Of a stretch of DNA of 64,000 nt, positions 52,362 to 61,463 are shown piece by piece. Source of the DNA: Onstottus_B arcticum (GTDB lineage: Bacteria; Acidobacteriota; Blastocatellia; UBA7656); the NCBI GenBank assembly GCA_038040485.1, contig JBBPIE010000001.1, positions 248,001 to 312,000 on the forward strand. The letters are read 5' to 3'. Below the pieces are notes generated by a model. That model was not told the DNA's origin. It saw only the letters and a list, made by a program, of their open reading frames with translations, and searched no databases. The translations under genes were made by a program, and so were the position numbers. The first letter of the stretch is position 1. Each line of letters opens with the position of its first letter.

Positions 52362-54596
52362 ATGAGGAAGTTGTTCGCTTGTGTGACCGCGTTGTTGCTG
52401 GCTGGTTCATTGATTGCACCCTCGGGACTTGCTACGGGCGACCAGGTTGGTGCCGAGCAGGAAGTGCCCCTTCTCAAGCGCCTCCGTCCTGAGGTGATCA
52501 CGGCAGGCACGCGCTCGTTTACGGTGAGACTGGAAGGAAAGAAATTCGAGGAAGGGGCCCAGATTCTGCTCGATGGTGTGGCGCTCAGCTCGTCGCGGCG
52601 CGTTTCGGGCAAGATCTTGCTGGCCGACGTGGACGCCTCCGTGGTCGCTGCGCCGGGCACTCATTCGGTTCAAGGGATGAACCCAGGCGGTTCTACAACG
52701 GAGGCTGCCACGCTTACGGTTGTGCCAAAGGACCCAAACCAGAACATCCAACTCGAAGGCAACGCAGCTCCAGAAGACTCAGGGTTCATCTTTTTGCCCC
52801 GACTGAAAACCGACGATTTTGACGAGGGCTCCAAGGTGTTTGTCTGGGGCAAGTCGGTCCCCGTGACTCCGATTTCGGGCGGGAGACTCGAGATCGAAAT
52901 CCCCGCCGGTTTTGTTGATGACCCGGCGAGCATTCCGATAACGCTTCGTGACAACAACGGCAACTACTCTAATACTGAAATCTTTTTCGTCGTCCCGAAC
53001 CCTCCCGTGCTCGAATCGATCGAGCCCGATTCCGTTGAGGTCGGGAGTGAGGACTTGCTTCTGAAGGTCTTCGGGACGTTCAAGCCGGGCGCGACGATCC
53101 TGGTTAACAACATCGCGCTGCCAACAACCCAGCGTGCGAGCAATGGCAGGCTTGAAGCGACGGTTCCGGCAAGCTTTTTCACTGAGCCGGCTCAGTTGGT
53201 CGTTCGTGTGCAGCAGGACGGAATCCAATCAGCCGACACGATCCTTTCCGTGACGCCTTCTGAAGCGCCCTTTATTTTCTCAATAGCGCCAACGTTGATT
53301 CGACAGGGAGAAGGCCGGACCACCATCGACATAATCGGCGCAAACTTTGACGGCCAGAGCACCGCGACGATAGACGGCACCGAAGCCAAGGTTAGAACCG
53401 CGTCGCGCCGGCGGCTAACCGTGGTCATTCCGGAAGACCTCACTGGTTCGTTGGGATTACATACGGTTCAGGTCTTCGACAAGGACGGGGTTCCCACCGA
53501 GACCGCTTCGTTTAGCGTGGTGCCCGACGTAACAGTTAGCACAGTCGCCGGCGTTGGCACGGATGGATTCAACGAAGAGGTCTGTGTCAGTGCAGCGGAT
53601 GCCCGGTTGCGCCGGCCTCGCCGGTTGGCGCTAGGCGCGGATGACCTGCTGTATTTCACCGACAATCAGAACCACGCGATTCGGACACTGAACCCGGCTA
53701 CCGGAGTGGTGTGCACCGTTGCGGGCACCGGCCTGGAGGGTTACAACGACTCCGGCAACGAAAGGGACTTTCCGCCTACTTTCTCGTTTCCCAACGGGCT
53801 CGCGTTTGATTCAAACGGGACAATTTACGTTACTGAGAATGGGAACAGCGTGGTGCGACGCATCCAAAGGAGCGGGGCAGGCGTAACGGTCGACACTTTC
53901 GCAGGCCTGTTCTCGGAGATCACGGACAACGCGCGGCAGAAGAGGCTAAACAGCACTCGGCTCGGCCAGGAGAGTTATCGAGACGACACCCTGCTATCTT
54001 CGGGTTTCAGGCAGCCTGACGATATTCTGGTCGCGCCCGGCGGGTCCATTTATATCGCGGATGCCGCCAATAGCGCGATCCGCCGAATCAACCTGGACGG
54101 CACCGTAGAAACCATCGCGGGCAACGGAGTGCCGGGGTTCGCCGACGGCATCGCCCAGAATGCGAGATTCAACAAGCCGACCGGGCTGGCCCTCTCCGCC
54201 GACGGACGTTTCCTGTTCGTCGCCGACACCTCAAATCACAGGGTGCGCAGGATCGATTTGTTGATGCGAGTGGTTGATACCTTTGCAGGCAACGGCTTCG
54301 CGGGTTCCGACGATGGACCCGCCCACGTGGCAACCTTGACGCAGCCAATTGGTCTCGCCTTCGACGAGGACGGTACACTCTATGTGTCCGAGGTTGGCTC
54401 AAGCTCGATTCGCCGCATCGACCCTTCGGGCAACGTGAACGCGTTCGTCGGAGGAGGAACACCGAAGTTCAGGGACGGAACCGGTGTAGACTCGAGGTTC
54501 CGCAGTCCGAGAGGCCTGGCTATCGACACGCAGCGGCGAGTTCTCTATGTTGCGGACACTGAGAACTTCCGCATCCGAAGCATTACGTTGAACTAG
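52362..54596 (+). CDS. Secreted IPT/TIG plus NHL six-bladed propeller protein
   Basis: 744 residues from the ATG at 52362 with AGGAG nine bases upstream. Signal peptide about 1-24 (LFACVTALLLAGSLIAP). Several IPT/TIG Ig-like domains (about 40-390) show the VRLEGKKFEEGAQILLDG and IDIIGANFDGQSTATIDGT patterns. Six NHL blades follow (about 415-744), ending in RTLNPATG, IYVTENGNSVVRRIQ, IYIADAANSAIRRIN, LFVADTSNHRVRRID, LYVSEVGSSSIRRID and LYVADTENFRIRSI. The closed propeller probably binds proteins or glycans outside the cell. No catalytic motif is seen. Confidence 0.85.
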   Translation: MRKLFACVTALLLAGSLIAPSGLATGDQVGAEQEVPLLKRLRPEVITAGTRSFTVRLEGKKFEEGAQILLDGVALSSSRRVSGKILLADVDASVVAAPGTHSVQGMNPGGSTTEAATLTVVPKDPNQNIQLEGNAAPEDSGFIFLPRLKTDDFDEGSKVFVWGKSVPVTPISGGRLEIEIPAGFVDDPASIPITLRDNNGNYSNTEIFFVVPNPPVLESIEPDSVEVGSEDLLLKVFGTFKPGATILVNNIALPTTQRASNGRLEATVPASFFTEPAQLVVRVQQDGIQSADTILSVTPSEAPFIFSIAPTLIRQGEGRTTIDIIGANFDGQSTATIDGTEAKVRTASRRRLTVVIPEDLTGSLGLHTVQVFDKDGVPTETASFSVVPDVTVSTVAGVGTDGFNEEVCVSAADARLRRPRRLALGADDLLYFTDNQNHAIRTLNPATGVVCTVAGTGLEGYNDSGNERDFPPTFSFPNGLAFDSNGTIYVTENGNSVVRRIQRSGAGVTVDTFAGLFSEITDNARQKRLNSTRLGQESYRDDTLLSSGFRQPDDILVAPGGSIYIADAANSAIRRINLDGTVETIAGNGVPGFADGIAQNARFNKPTGLALSADGRFLFVADTSNHRVRRIDLLMRVVDTFAGNGFAGSDDGPAHVATLTQPIGLAFDEDGTLYVSEVGSSSIRRIDPSGNVNAFVGGGTPKFRDGTGVDSRFRSPRGLAIDTQRRVLYVADTENFRIRSITLN

Positions 54597-54678
54597 CGAA
54601 TGTCGTGAGGGTGACTTCTGGGAACGCAAGACGTTGTTCAATCGTCAGTTCGTCGAGTTGGCTTTGTGAATCGACGCC

Positions 54679-54900
54679 CTAGCTCCGATGCCGGTATGTT
54701 ATGCGACCTTTTGTCAGATCGTAGGGAGACAGCTCGACAGTCACCTTGTCGCCGGCCAGGACCTTGATGAAATTCTTTCGCATTTTGCCAGATAGATGCG
54801 CGAGGATCTGATGCCCCTCGCCAATCTCTACTTTGAAGGTAGCGTTTGGTAGTGACTCTCTCACGGTTCCCTCGACGGGGATCATATCGTCTTTCGGAAT
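54679..54900 (-). CDS. infA: Translation initiation factor IF-1, apparently starting at ATT
   Basis: 73 residues if initiated at ATT (54900). IF-1 binds the ribosomal A site during initiation. The OB-fold is standard: EGTVRESLPNATFKVE, GHQILAHLSGKMRKNFI and GDKVTVELSPYDLTKGRI. With an ATT start the protein begins PKDDMIPVEG, lining up with the conserved family start (M-A/P-K-E/D-D-x-I) and length (72-73). AGGAGG lies 7 bp upstream (54908-54913). The next ATG (five codons in) is too far from it; an upstream TTG at 54948 adds a non-conserved tail and lacks a ribosome binding site. ATT starts are known for infC, where they allow IF-3 autoregulation; for infA this is inference. Confidence 0.9.
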   Translation of the reverse strand: MPKDDMIPVEGTVRESLPNATFKVEIGEGHQILAHLSGKMRKNFIKVLAGDKVTVELSPYDLTKGRITYRHRS

Positions 54901-54948
54901 AACGTCACCTCCTGAAATGTCGTTGCCTGATGTCTCGATGACCGACAA

Positions 54949-55268
54949 CCGGGGTTCGCCCGCTGTTCAGCAGGCATAAGGATACCTTATCTCCGCAATC
55001 GCGTCTATCGAGAACCGCTCGGGGCATCAGCAACCCGTCGGCTAGCCTCTAAACGGCGTTCGTTGTCGTGGACCAGGAACCGCCGGTCAACCGAACCTGC
55101 TACAACCGGACAAGACAAGCAGACCCGCTTTCTCCGAAGCACTATCTCTCAAGCGCCAGGCTCACGCCTTAAAAACTTGACAGCGCTGTGCTCATATTTT
55201 ATGCTGACACATGCTTAGATTTTGACTTGGAGAGGCTGGGGTTTCGAGCGCATCGAAACGGGGAACGG
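54949..55268. other. Divergent promoter region between infA and the dnaJ-like gene
   Basis: No gene is seen. It holds the sigma70-like promoter at 55177-55205 for the plus-strand chaperone genes. No CIRCE inverted repeat (TTAGCACTC) was found. Confidence 0.55.
55177..55205 (+). promoter_or_regulatory. Sigma70-type promoter upstream of the chaperone/protease block
   Basis: Perfect TTGACA (55177-55182), 17-bp spacer, TATGCT (55200-55205). The start near 55212 precedes the dnaJ-like ATG at 55269. The sequence CTTGACA partly overlaps a sigma32-like -35, but no matching heat-shock -10 is at the right distance. Confidence 0.6.
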
Positions 55269-56288
55269 ATGGCGGTCAAGTTCAGAGATTATTACGAAGT
55301 GCTCGGAATCAAGCGAGACGCCGGTGACGACCAGATACGGCAGGCTTATCGCAAACTCGCACGCAAGTACCATCCCGATCTTAACCCCAAGGACAAGAGC
55401 GCCGAAGAGAAGTTCAAAGAGATCAACGAGGCGAACGAGGTACTCTCGGATCCCGACAAGCGCAAGCGCTACGACCAGCTTGGCGTCAGTTGGAAGGACG
55501 GTGCCGAGTTTACACCACCACCGGGTTGGGGCCGGGCCAACATCGAGTATGAAGATCTCGGGAACATTTTCGGAGGCGGCGGCGGTGGTTTCAGTGATTT
55601 CTTCGAAGCTTTCTTTGGCGGCAGCAAATCAACCGCCCAGAGTAATCAACGGCGCAGAGGCTCGCGCGGAAAACCGAACAAGGGTCAGGACGCCGAGGCT
55701 CAGATGGAAATCTCGCTTGAAGATGCGCATCGCGGCGGCAGACACAGAATCACGCTTCAGGGCGCCCGGACCTGTGCGGCGTGCAAGGGATCGGGCGAAT
55801 CCAACGGCGTGGTTTGTCCTTCGTGTCGCGGATCGGGACAGGTGCTTGCGCCAAGGACGATTGATGTCAATATACCACCGGCGGCTCGAAACGGATCTGT
55901 GATCAAGGTGCGCAAACAGGGGCAGCCCGGATCAAACGGAACCGAACCGGGAGACTTGTTTATCACATTGAAGACCAAGCCACACGCGGTCTTCTCCGTC
56001 CTGGGCGACGACATCACCGCGGAAGTTCCGATCTCACCCTGGGAAGCGGTGCTCGGAGCCACGATCGAAGTTCCGACTATAGACGGCAAAGCTGAGATGA
56101 AAATACCTGCTGGCTCGCAGGGCGGTCAGCGATTGCGATTGCGAGGCCAGGGCTTAAACCGCCGAGGCGGCGGGCGCGGCGACGAATACGTGAAGTTGAA
56201 GATCGTCGTGCCACCTCACCCGACTGAGCGGGAGATGGAACTCTTCAAAGAACTGGCGGACGCCAGTCAACTGAAGCCTCGAGCCTAG
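55269..56288 (+). CDS. DnaJ/CbpA-type co-chaperone with a half-size zinc finger
   Basis: 339 residues from the ATG at 55269 (GGGGAACGG upstream). J-domain 1-70 with the HPD motif in KYHPDLNP, then a Gly/Phe-rich linker (FGGGGGGFSDFFEAFFGG). Only two CxxCxGxG repeats are present (CAACKGSG and CPSCRGSG) instead of the four in DnaJ, enough for one zinc site. The C-terminal peptide-binding domains (RTIDVNIPPAARNGSVIKV, PWEAVLGATIEVPTIDG) match DnaJ/CbpA. It delivers unfolded clients to Hsp70 (DnaK not in window) and cooperates with ClpB, encoded 65 bp downstream. Confidence 0.88.
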   Translation: MAVKFRDYYEVLGIKRDAGDDQIRQAYRKLARKYHPDLNPKDKSAEEKFKEINEANEVLSDPDKRKRYDQLGVSWKDGAEFTPPPGWGRANIEYEDLGNIFGGGGGGFSDFFEAFFGGSKSTAQSNQRRRGSRGKPNKGQDAEAQMEISLEDAHRGGRHRITLQGARTCAACKGSGESNGVVCPSCRGSGQVLAPRTIDVNIPPAARNGSVIKVRKQGQPGSNGTEPGDLFITLKTKPHAVFSVLGDDITAEVPISPWEAVLGATIEVPTIDGKAEMKIPAGSQGGQRLRLRGQGLNRRGGGRGDEYVKLKIVVPPHPTEREMELFKELADASQLKPRA

Positions 56289-56353
56289 ACGAGATTGTTT
56301 CCGGCGTGGCCGTAGCGCTAAGAACCGCAAGCCGGAGCAGCTAGAGGAAGCAA

Positions 56354-59023
56354 ATGGACATGAATAGGTTTACAGAAAAGGCGCAGGAAGCGGTTGCCTC
56401 GGCTCAAACGCTGGCCACGCGCTATGGCAATCAGCAGATCGAGGTCGAGCATCTCCTTTTCGCGCTGCTGGATCAACAGGGAGGATTAGTCCCTTCGGTG
56501 CTGACCAGAGCCGGCGTCAACGTTGAGGAACTCAAGCAGGCGGTTGAAAACGAGATCAATCGGATGCCCAAGGTCAGCGGGCCCTCGGGGCCCGTTGATC
56601 AGGTTTACGTCACTGCGCGGTTGAACAAGACCTTTGTAGCAGCGGAAGACGAGGCGAAGAAACTCAAAGACGACTATGTCAGCGTCGAACATCTTCTTCT
56701 AGCCATCGTTGAAGAAGGCGGACCGGCGGCACGGGTTCTCAAAGCGTCCGGAGGTACTCGCGATCGCGTTGAAAAAGCATTGCTTCCGGTGCGCGGACAC
56801 CAGCGCGTCACATCGCGCAATCCCGAGGCGACATACGAAGCGCTCGATCGCTACGGCCGCGATCTGACCAAGATGGGTCGCGAGGGCAAACTCGATCCGG
56901 TTATCGGGCGAGACGAAGAGATTCGCCGCGTCATTCAAGTTCTCTCACGACGTACTAAAAACAATCCGGTGTTGATAGGCGAGCCTGGCGTCGGCAAGAC
57001 CGCAATTGTCGAAGGCCTCGCACAACGGATCATTCGAGGCGATGTGCCAGAGAGCTTGAAGAACAAGCGCATAGTCGCGCTCGACATGGGCGCTCTGGTC
57101 GCGGGCGCAAAATACCGCGGCGAATTTGAAGAGCGGCTCAAAGCCGTTCTCAAAGAGATTCAAGCAAGCGAAGGCGAAGTCATTCTGTTCATCGACGAGA
57201 TGCATACCATAGTAGGCGCGGGCGCGGCCGAAGGCTCCATGGACGCTTCGAACTTGCTCAAACCGATGCTCGCGCGCGGCGAGCTTCATTGCATAGGCGC
57301 CACCACCCTGGACGAGTATCGCAAGCACATCGAAAAAGATGCAGCGCTCGAGCGGCGATTTCAACCGGTGATGGTGAATCAGCCGACAGTCGAAGATACG
57401 ATATCGATCCTGCGCGGCCTGAACGAGCCTTATCAGAAACATCATCGGGTGCGCATCAAAGACGCGGCGCTGGTGTCGGCGGCAGTGCTTTCGCATCGAT
57501 ACATCTCCGACAGGTTTCTGCCCGACAAAGCGATTGACTTGGTTGACGAAGCCGCGGCCAGGCTGCGGACCGAAATTGATTCAATGCCGGCGGAGTTGGA
57601 TGAACTCCGGCGCCGCGTGATGCAACTTGAAATCGAACAAATGGCATTGAAGAAAGAGAGCGATGCGGCGTCGAAACAGCGGCTCGAGAAGCTTGAAAAG
57701 GAGCTGGCCAATCTCAGAGCTGAGCACGATCAACTCAAATTGCAGTGGGATGCTGAAAAGGAAGACGTGCAGAAGATTCCCGCGATGCGCGATCAGATCG
57801 AAAAAGCGAAAGCCGCGCTTGTAAAGGCCATGAGCGAAACCGATCGGGATCTGGCGCGCGCATCTGAACTGGAATACGGCACGATTCCGGACCTTGAAAA
57901 GCGGTTACACGAGCACGAACAATATCTCGACAAGCAGAAAGGCCGCCGCAAGCTGATCAGGGATGAAGTCGACGAAGAAGACATTGCAGAAGTCGTGAGC
58001 CGGTGGACAGGCGTGCCGGTTTCTAAGCTGCTTGAAGGCGAGCTTCAGAAGCTTCTCTCACTCGAAGAGCATCTTCACAAACGGGTCGTCGGCCAGGAGG
58101 AAGCGGTCACAGCGGTAGCGGACGCCGTCATCCGAGCCCGATCTGGACTGAAAGACCCGAACCGGCCGATCGGCTCGTTCATTTTCCTTGGTCCTACCGG
58201 CGTCGGCAAAACCGAACTGGCTCGCGCGCTGGCGGCGTTTCTGTTCGACGACGAGCACGCGATGATTCGCATAGACATGTCCGAGTATCAGGAAAAACAC
58301 ACTGTCGCCCGCTTGATCGGCGCGCCCCCCGGGTATGTTGGGTACGAGGAAGGAGGCCAGCTAACGGAAGCGGTTCGCCGCCGGCCTTACTCGGTTATCC
58401 TGTTCGACGAGATCGAGAAGGCGCATCACGACGTGTTCAACGTGCTGCTTCAGATCCTGGACGACGGCAGACTAACCGACGGGCAGGGTCGCGTTGTGAA
58501 CTTCAAGAACACGATCATCATAATGACATCGAACGTCGGCAGTCATTTGATCCTCGACTACCACGGCGCGCTCGAGGGCGAGCCGTACGAGAAGATGAAG
58601 GACCGCGTGCTGGAGTCGCTTCGCAATCACTTCAGGCCCGAGTTCTTGAATCGCGTGGACGAGACCATCGTTTTCCACTCGCTGACCGAAGAGGACCTGA
58701 AGAAGATCGTGGACATCCAGCTCGATCGATTGCGGTCGCGGCTTGCTGAACGGCGCCTTACGCTGGAGTTGACCGACGAAGCCAAGTCGCATCTCGCGCG
58801 ATCGGGCTACGATCCGGTTTATGGAGCACGGCCGTTGAAGCGGGCGATTCAACGAGAAATCGAAACGCCGCTATCACGGCTTATCCTGAGCGGCGAAGTT
58901 CGAGACAACTCGGCTATTCGAGTCGATGTGGCGAACGGCCAGATCAACTTCGCGACTCAGCCCCACGCCGTCGAAGCCGAAGAGACTCCCAAGGGTATTG
59001 GCGACGCCGCCTTCTCAGATTGA
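56354..59023 (+). CDS. clpB: ATP-dependent chaperone ClpB
   Basis: 889 residues from the ATG at 56354 with AGAGGAAG upstream. The disaggregase works with Hsp70/DnaJ to resolubilise aggregated proteins. N-domain 1-150 (FTEKAQEAVASAQTLATRYG). NBD1 has Walker A GEPGVGKT (about 210) and VILFIDEMHTIVGAG. The coiled-coil M domain (about 410-530; LDELRRRVMQLEIEQ) distinguishes it from ClpA/C. NBD2 has GPTGVGKTELA (about 615), pore loop GYVGYEEGG and VILFDEIEKAH. There is no IGF/IGL loop for ClpP binding, as expected. Length is close to the usual 860. Confidence 0.96.
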   Translation: MDMNRFTEKAQEAVASAQTLATRYGNQQIEVEHLLFALLDQQGGLVPSVLTRAGVNVEELKQAVENEINRMPKVSGPSGPVDQVYVTARLNKTFVAAEDEAKKLKDDYVSVEHLLLAIVEEGGPAARVLKASGGTRDRVEKALLPVRGHQRVTSRNPEATYEALDRYGRDLTKMGREGKLDPVIGRDEEIRRVIQVLSRRTKNNPVLIGEPGVGKTAIVEGLAQRIIRGDVPESLKNKRIVALDMGALVAGAKYRGEFEERLKAVLKEIQASEGEVILFIDEMHTIVGAGAAEGSMDASNLLKPMLARGELHCIGATTLDEYRKHIEKDAALERRFQPVMVNQPTVEDTISILRGLNEPYQKHHRVRIKDAALVSAAVLSHRYISDRFLPDKAIDLVDEAAARLRTEIDSMPAELDELRRRVMQLEIEQMALKKESDAASKQRLEKLEKELANLRAEHDQLKLQWDAEKEDVQKIPAMRDQIEKAKAALVKAMSETDRDLARASELEYGTIPDLEKRLHEHEQYLDKQKGRRKLIRDEVDEEDIAEVVSRWTGVPVSKLLEGELQKLLSLEEHLHKRVVGQEEAVTAVADAVIRARSGLKDPNRPIGSFIFLGPTGVGKTELARALAAFLFDDEHAMIRIDMSEYQEKHTVARLIGAPPGYVGYEEGGQLTEAVRRRPYSVILFDEIEKAHHDVFNVLLQILDDGRLTDGQGRVVNFKNTIIIMTSNVGSHLILDYHGALEGEPYEKMKDRVLESLRNHFRPEFLNRVDETIVFHSLTEEDLKKIVDIQLDRLRSRLAERRLTLELTDEAKSHLARSGYDPVYGARPLKRAIQREIETPLSRLILSGEVRDNSAIRVDVANGQINFATQPHAVEAEETPKGIGDAAFSD

Positions 59024-59079
59024 TGTGGTATGATGATGGCACTGACCTTTGACAATCGAATAGCGGAGGTTCAACGCGT

Positions 59080-59412
59080 ATGAACGAACTGTTTGTGATG
59101 CGACGAGCCAACGGCAGCCTGTTCACCGAAGAGATCGACGGCAAGCCTTGCGTTCCGGTCTGGTCGAGTGAAGAAGCGGTTATGCGGTATAGGGAACGTA
59201 ACCCCGACCTTGACGTCTACCTGCCGCGGCGATTCAACCGCGCGTTGCTGAAGAACCTGGCCGTCTCGAGCGGCACGGAAGCCACGCCTGAGTTTTTTCT
59301 TCTTTCCGATGAAGACTCCGACGCTGATCTTGAAGACGGCAGGCATGTCTCGCTTGAAGAAATCCTGCCGGAAGGTGAAGGCGCACTCCAGTCTGCCCGC
59401 GCGCAAGCATAG
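59080..59412 (+). CDS. Small protein of unknown function between clpB and the peptidyl-tRNA hydrolase candidate
   Basis: 110 residues from the ATG at 59080 with GGAGG at suitable spacing. The N-terminal half (LFVMRRANGSLFTEEIDGKPCVPVWSSEEAVMRY) resembles small DUF2750-like proteins, though the match is weak. The C-terminal half is acidic (LLSDEDSDADLED). It lacks a signal peptide or membrane helix, so it is cytoplasmic. It lies 56 bp after clpB and 64 bp before the next gene on the same strand, within the proteostasis block. Function is unknown. Confidence 0.6.
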   Translation: MNELFVMRRANGSLFTEEIDGKPCVPVWSSEEAVMRYRERNPDLDVYLPRRFNRALLKNLAVSSGTEATPEFFLLSDEDSDADLEDGRHVSLEEILPEGEGALQSARAQA

Positions 59413-59476
59413 TGCACAGAGCACGACCAGCCCCTGGAAAGAATTATCAGATCACAAGGGAACAAGGAGGATGGGC

Positions 59477-60613
59477 ATGATCTCGTACCAGGACATTCGG
59501 GAGCTCCACCAGCTTCCATCGGGACCGGAAGCGCTGATCCTGAGCTTGTACGTCGACGTGGATCAATCGAACGCTTCGAATCTGAACCGCGGATTTGAGA
59601 CCGAAGTTGAAAGCCTCTTCCGGAAAATGTCGGAAGACGACTCGCCGGCGGATAACCATAAGCCGGAGTTCGAGGCTGAATGTAAGCGGGTCCTGCAAGT
59701 GCTGAGGGGGTACACGCCAAAGGGCAAGTCGCTGGTGATTTTCAGCGGCGCGAACCGGGGAGTGCTGTGGCAGCGCGATCTTCAAGTGGGCTTACCGACC
59801 GAGGCGCGCTGGTCAAAAAAGCCGTGGCTGCGCCCGTTGCTTGAAGTGATCGAGGACCACGACCGATTCGCGGTTGTGCTGATCGACAAGCATCACGCGA
59901 GGATTCTTACCGTCGACGCAACCGGCGTGAATCAAGTGTTCGAGGTTTCCTCCGACGTGCCGAGCAAGCATTCAACGACAGGCACCGATCACATCCTGTC
60001 GCAGGGACAGATGGAACGGGATCACACAAACCACCTGAAGGCGCACGCAAAGCGAGTCGCCGAGGAACTCGCAGCGATTACGGAACGGATGAAGCTTTCC
60101 AGGATCGTCATAGGCGGCCCGGTTGAGGCTACCTCGACATTTACAAGCGAGCTGCCAAAACGTCTCGAGCAGATGATCATCGGTACGATCTCGGCGCCCG
60201 TTGATACAAACGTAGAACGGCTGCGGGTCGAGTTGAACGCGATCCAGCAGAAGGCCGAGCACGAAGACGAGACGAAGATCGTAGAATCGATGATCACTTC
60301 TGCAATGAAGGGCGACCGCGCCGTGCTCGGCATCTCGGAAACGCTGACTGCGATTCAGGAAGGACGCGTCTACCGAATGGTTGTTGCCAGGGATTTTCGA
60401 GCCGAAGGCAAGGAGTGCAGCGATTGCGGGGTGCTTATTGCGGACGGGCTCGAGCGCTGCTCGTTTTGCGGAGGCAAGCTCGAGCCGGTGGCTGATCTGA
60501 TCAATCGCGCTTCACATCTCGTGATCGACCAAGCGGGCAAAGTCCAGATGGTCTCGGGCGAGGCGGCGGATAAGCTGGCCGCCAACGGCATAGGAGCAGT
60601 CTTGAGGTTTTAG
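59477..60613 (+). CDS. Vms1/eRF1-like (baeRF/VLRF1) peptidyl-tRNA hydrolase candidate with zinc ribbon
   Basis: 378 residues. AAGGAGG touches an ATG at 59471, so the second ATG at 59477 (6-bp spacing) is the likely start. The N-terminal half (LHQLPSGPEALILSLYVDVDQS, then LVIFSGANRGVLWQRDLQV) and the middle (FAVVLIDKHHARILTVD, then LSQGQMERDH and IVIGGPVEATSTFTSELP) fit bacterial eRF1/Vms1-type release-factor folds. These include enzymes that cleave peptidyl-tRNA on stalled ribosomes. A C-terminal zinc ribbon (CSDCG and CSFCGG) follows. The catalytic residue cannot be fixed here. Placement among clpB, clpP, hsp20 and lon supports a quality-control role, which is inference. Confidence 0.7.
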   Translation: MISYQDIRELHQLPSGPEALILSLYVDVDQSNASNLNRGFETEVESLFRKMSEDDSPADNHKPEFEAECKRVLQVLRGYTPKGKSLVIFSGANRGVLWQRDLQVGLPTEARWSKKPWLRPLLEVIEDHDRFAVVLIDKHHARILTVDATGVNQVFEVSSDVPSKHSTTGTDHILSQGQMERDHTNHLKAHAKRVAEELAAITERMKLSRIVIGGPVEATSTFTSELPKRLEQMIIGTISAPVDTNVERLRVELNAIQQKAEHEDETKIVESMITSAMKGDRAVLGISETLTAIQEGRVYRMVVARDFRAEGKECSDCGVLIADGLERCSFCGGKLEPVADLINRASHLVIDQAGKVQMVSGEAADKLAANGIGAVLRF

Positions 60614-60620
60614 GGGAAGA

Positions 60621-60788
60621 AGATGCGTGATGCGTGATGCGTGATTCGTTATTCGTGACAGGAAAACACGGATCACGCATCACGCATCACGGATCACGGA
60701 TCACGGATCACGGATCACGGATCACGGATCACGGATCACTCATCACGCATCACGCGTCACGAATCACGCGTCACGAATCACGCATCAC
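60621..60788. repeat. Heptameric inverted repeat array upstream of clpP
   Basis: The left arm (60621-60657) is five units of a GATGCGT/GATTCGT heptamer. After about 12 bp the right arm (60670-60788) has 17 consecutive 7-bp units of the type GATCACG, CATCACG, AATCACG or CGTCACG, the reverse complement of the left heptamers. A long imperfect hairpin can form. The array ends at the AAGGAG ribosome binding site of clpP (60789-60795). Organisation matches the array at 3441-3569 but with a different heptamer. Confidence 0.9.
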
Positions 60789-60798
60789 CAAGGAGCTT

Positions 60799-61440
60799 AT
60801 GGCATTAATACCAACAGTCGTCGAATCAACAACCCGGGGCGAGCGTCACTTCGATATCTATTCAAGGCTGCTTAGAGAACACATAATTTTTCTGGGCACG
60901 CCTATCTACGAAGCGGTCGCCAACATCATCGTTGCCGAGCTGCTCTTTCTTGAATCAGAAGATCCCGACCGCGAAATATCGATCTACATAAACAGCCCGG
61001 GCGGGTCGATAACGGCGGCGCTGGCGATCTATGACACGATGCGATTCATTCGTCCGGACGTGGTGACGATTTGTATGGGACAGGCGGCGTCGATGGCGGC
61101 GATCGTGCTTGCGGCGGGAACAAAAGGCAAGCGATTCGCGCTTCCCAATTCGCGAATAATGATCCATCAGCCGTCGATGGAAGGAATCGAGGGGCAGGCG
61201 ACCGACGTGCGAATCTACGCCGAAGAACTTCTGCGAATTCGCGAACTGCTGTCCCGGATTCTGGCGGAGACGACGGGCCAGAGCTATGAAAAGACCGACC
61301 GCGATGTGGAGCGGGACTTCATCCTCACGCCTTTGCAAGCCGTCGAGTACGGACTCATCGACAATGTTCTGTCGTCGCGCGACGCCGAGCCCGCAATCGC
61401 ATTGCGTCTCGCGCCCGCGCCACTGGTGGAAGCAGTTTAG
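60799..61440 (+). CDS. clpP: ATP-dependent Clp protease proteolytic subunit
   Basis: 213 residues from the ATG at 60799, AAGGAG four bases upstream. Upstream in-frame codons are repeat translation (RITHHGS-type) and were excluded. The serine peptidase barrel is fed by ClpX/ClpA/ClpC. Catalytic Ser98 (GQAASMAA), His123 (MIHQPS) and an Asp in DRDVERD (about 173). YINSPGGSI and the C-terminal EYGLIDNVL are conserved. No long propeptide. No ClpX gene is in the window; hsp20 and lon follow on the same strand, 23 and then 63 bp apart. Confidence 0.95.
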   Translation: MALIPTVVESTTRGERHFDIYSRLLREHIIFLGTPIYEAVANIIVAELLFLESEDPDREISIYINSPGGSITAALAIYDTMRFIRPDVVTICMGQAASMAAIVLAAGTKGKRFALPNSRIMIHQPSMEGIEGQATDVRIYAEELLRIRELLSRILAETTGQSYEKTDRDVERDFILTPLQAVEYGLIDNVLSSRDAEPAIALRLAPAPLVEAV

Positions 61441-61463
61441 GGATCCCGATAGTAAGAGGAACG

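Noticed and set aside
60634..60798. N-terminal extension of ClpP
   Set aside because: The extension translates the heptameric repeats; the ATG at 60799 has the ribosome binding site and the family start.
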